Shown here: positions 63,364 to 64,000 of the stretch, piece by piece
Position numbering within the stretch: the stretch's first letter is position 1
How the letters are laid out: every line of letters starts with the position of its first letter
From: Candidatus Acidianus copahuensis
GTDB lineage: Archaea; Thermoproteota; Thermoprotei_A; Sulfolobales; Sulfolobaceae
Direction: 5' to 3'
NCBI RefSeq assembly: GCF_000632495.1
Contig: NZ_JFZT01000015.1
Location: 62,001 to 126,000 of the forward strand
Length of the DNA stretch: 64,000 nucleotides
Notes under the pieces: model-generated
What the model was told of the DNA's origin: nothing
Database searches by the model: none
What the model saw: the letters and a program-made list of their open reading frames with translations, nothing else
Made by a program: the position numbers and the translations under genes

Positions 63364-64000
63364 TTAAGACGATAATCGGAACAGAGAATAAGGAAGTATA
63401 TAATTTTAGAACACAGCCTGATATTTTAGAAGAAAGTAAAAATAAATATGGAGATAATGTAGCATTATCATTTTTTAAAAGAGAAATAACTTATGGACAG
63501 CTATTTAACATGGTAAACGGCGTTTCTAGACAACTCTCTGAAAAGATTAACAAAGGGGACGTTGTAATACTCTCTACTCAAAATATACCGCAGTTCATTA
63601 TAGCAGAATATGCGATTTGGAATCTTGGAGGAATAGTTTTACCAGTAAATCCTCTGTATTCGAAACGCGAACTTGATTTCTTAATCAAAGACTCTAACGC
63701 TAAATTAATGATAGCTTCTTGCGAATCTACTAAGCACGATAGGATTGAACTAATGACTACAAATCCTAATACCTTTTTTGAAATACCTTATGAGTATAAG
63801 GAAAAGTGGAAATTAAACGATGATTGTGAGGAGATGTTGGAATTTAATGGTAAAAACGGAATCAAAAGGAATTTATCACCATCAGATATAGCGCTATTAG
63901 TTTATACTTCCGGAACAACTGGAATCCCAAAGGGTGTTCCGATAACCCACTCTAACATTTATGCGTCAAGTTTTATATATAAGGATTGGTTTGCCTTTAG
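63360..64000 (+). CDS. AMP-forming acyl-CoA ligase (3' end outside window)
   Basis: The frame opens with GTG 63360, overlapping the lactonase-like gene by 4 bp, and runs off the window after about 213 codons. ITYGQLFNMVNGVSRQL and GGIVLPVNPLYSKRELDFLI are N-terminal ANL-family features, and LVYTSGTTGIPKGVPITHSN is the P-loop motif. It should activate a carboxylic acid, probably the product of the upstream hydrolase. The rest of the gene, with the hinge and catalytic Lys, is not seen. Confidence 0.9.
   Translation, partial: MIKTIIGTENKEVYNFRTQPDILEESKNKYGDNVALSFFKREITYGQLFNMVNGVSRQLSEKINKGDVVILSTQNIPQFIIAEYAIWNLGGIVLPVNPLYSKRELDFLIKDSNAKLMIASCESTKHDRIELMTTNPNTFFEIPYEYKEKWKLNDDCEEMLEFNGKNGIKRNLSPSDIALLVYTSGTTGIPKGVPITHSNIYASSFIYKDWFAF

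Noticed and set aside
1..64000. CRISPR array, rRNA, tRNA genes
   Set aside because: No regularly spaced direct repeats and no GC-rich structured RNA stretch were seen on either strand.

Overview
The window is AT-rich archaeal DNA and almost certainly belongs to a member of the Sulfolobales (Sulfolobus/Saccharolobus/Acidianus/Metallosphaera relatives). The signs are a complete GlcSTUV-type glucose ABC transporter with a class III (pilin-like) signal on the binding protein, an inactivated PolB2 operon, four bacterio-opsin-activator-type (HTH_10) regulators, class III signal peptides on surface proteins, TATA boxes placed about 27 nt upstream of start codons (leaderless mRNAs), and many IS200/IS605-type TnpB elements with their miniature derivatives. 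The exact genus cannot be fixed by eye.

Region by region. 1-7.3 kb is a nest of TnpB elements. A partial tnpB sits inside an older tnpA-tnpB element, and a second 1.5 kb tnpB-only element splits a large pilin-like surface protein gene after its signal peptide. 7.4-13.3 kb holds a ketol-acid-reductoisomerase-like protein with altered active-site residues and the glcS-T-U-V operon. 13.6-19.2 kb holds two HTH_10 regulators, an APC-family permease, a rhamnonate-dehydratase-like enolase-superfamily enzyme and a zinc alcohol dehydrogenase that share a two-way promoter. 19.4-30.6 kb is looser: IS debris, an MFS transporter, a metallo-beta-lactamase-fold protein lacking its metal ligands, a HAD phosphatase, small membrane proteins, a TIM-barrel amidohydrolase and an acyl-CoA synthetase. 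30.9-38.8 kb has a TDT-family (TehA-like) transporter, a BluB-like flavoprotein, a solitary Cas4-like nuclease, an LDH2-family dehydrogenase, a small zinc finger, and the PolB2 / RecA-like / small-protein operon.

39-52.8 kb contains a DUF2283 gene pair, a second enolase-superfamily enzyme, and a compact catabolic-looking cluster (SDR dehydrogenase, thiolase-like protein, DUF35 OB-fold partner, second amidohydrolase). It continues with glutamate dehydrogenase, an ABC exporter with its own winged-helix regulator, an acetoacetate-decarboxylase-family protein, a TusA-SRPBCC fusion and an MFS transporter. 52.9-60.1 kb is a decaying accessory zone: two broken AAA ATPase genes and one intact, two frameshifted membrane-protein genes, IS end scars, and one copy of an inverted duplication whose other copy is at 39.05 kb. 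60.4-64 kb has an HTH_10 regulator, an MFS transporter, and a divergent lactonase-like hydrolase plus acyl-CoA ligase. Four ACATGT palindromes lie between the two divergent genes.

The most interesting points are: the IS/MITE family, whose ends define the element and a putative target motif (TTTAC); the palindrome array at 62.53-62.60 kb; the SDR-thiolase-DUF35-amidohydrolase cluster with a cysteine-less thiolase; the TusA-SRPBCC fusion; the KARI-like protein with a changed catalytic site; and the inverted duplication. No tRNA, rRNA or CRISPR array was recognised. All assignments come from reading motifs, not from database searches.
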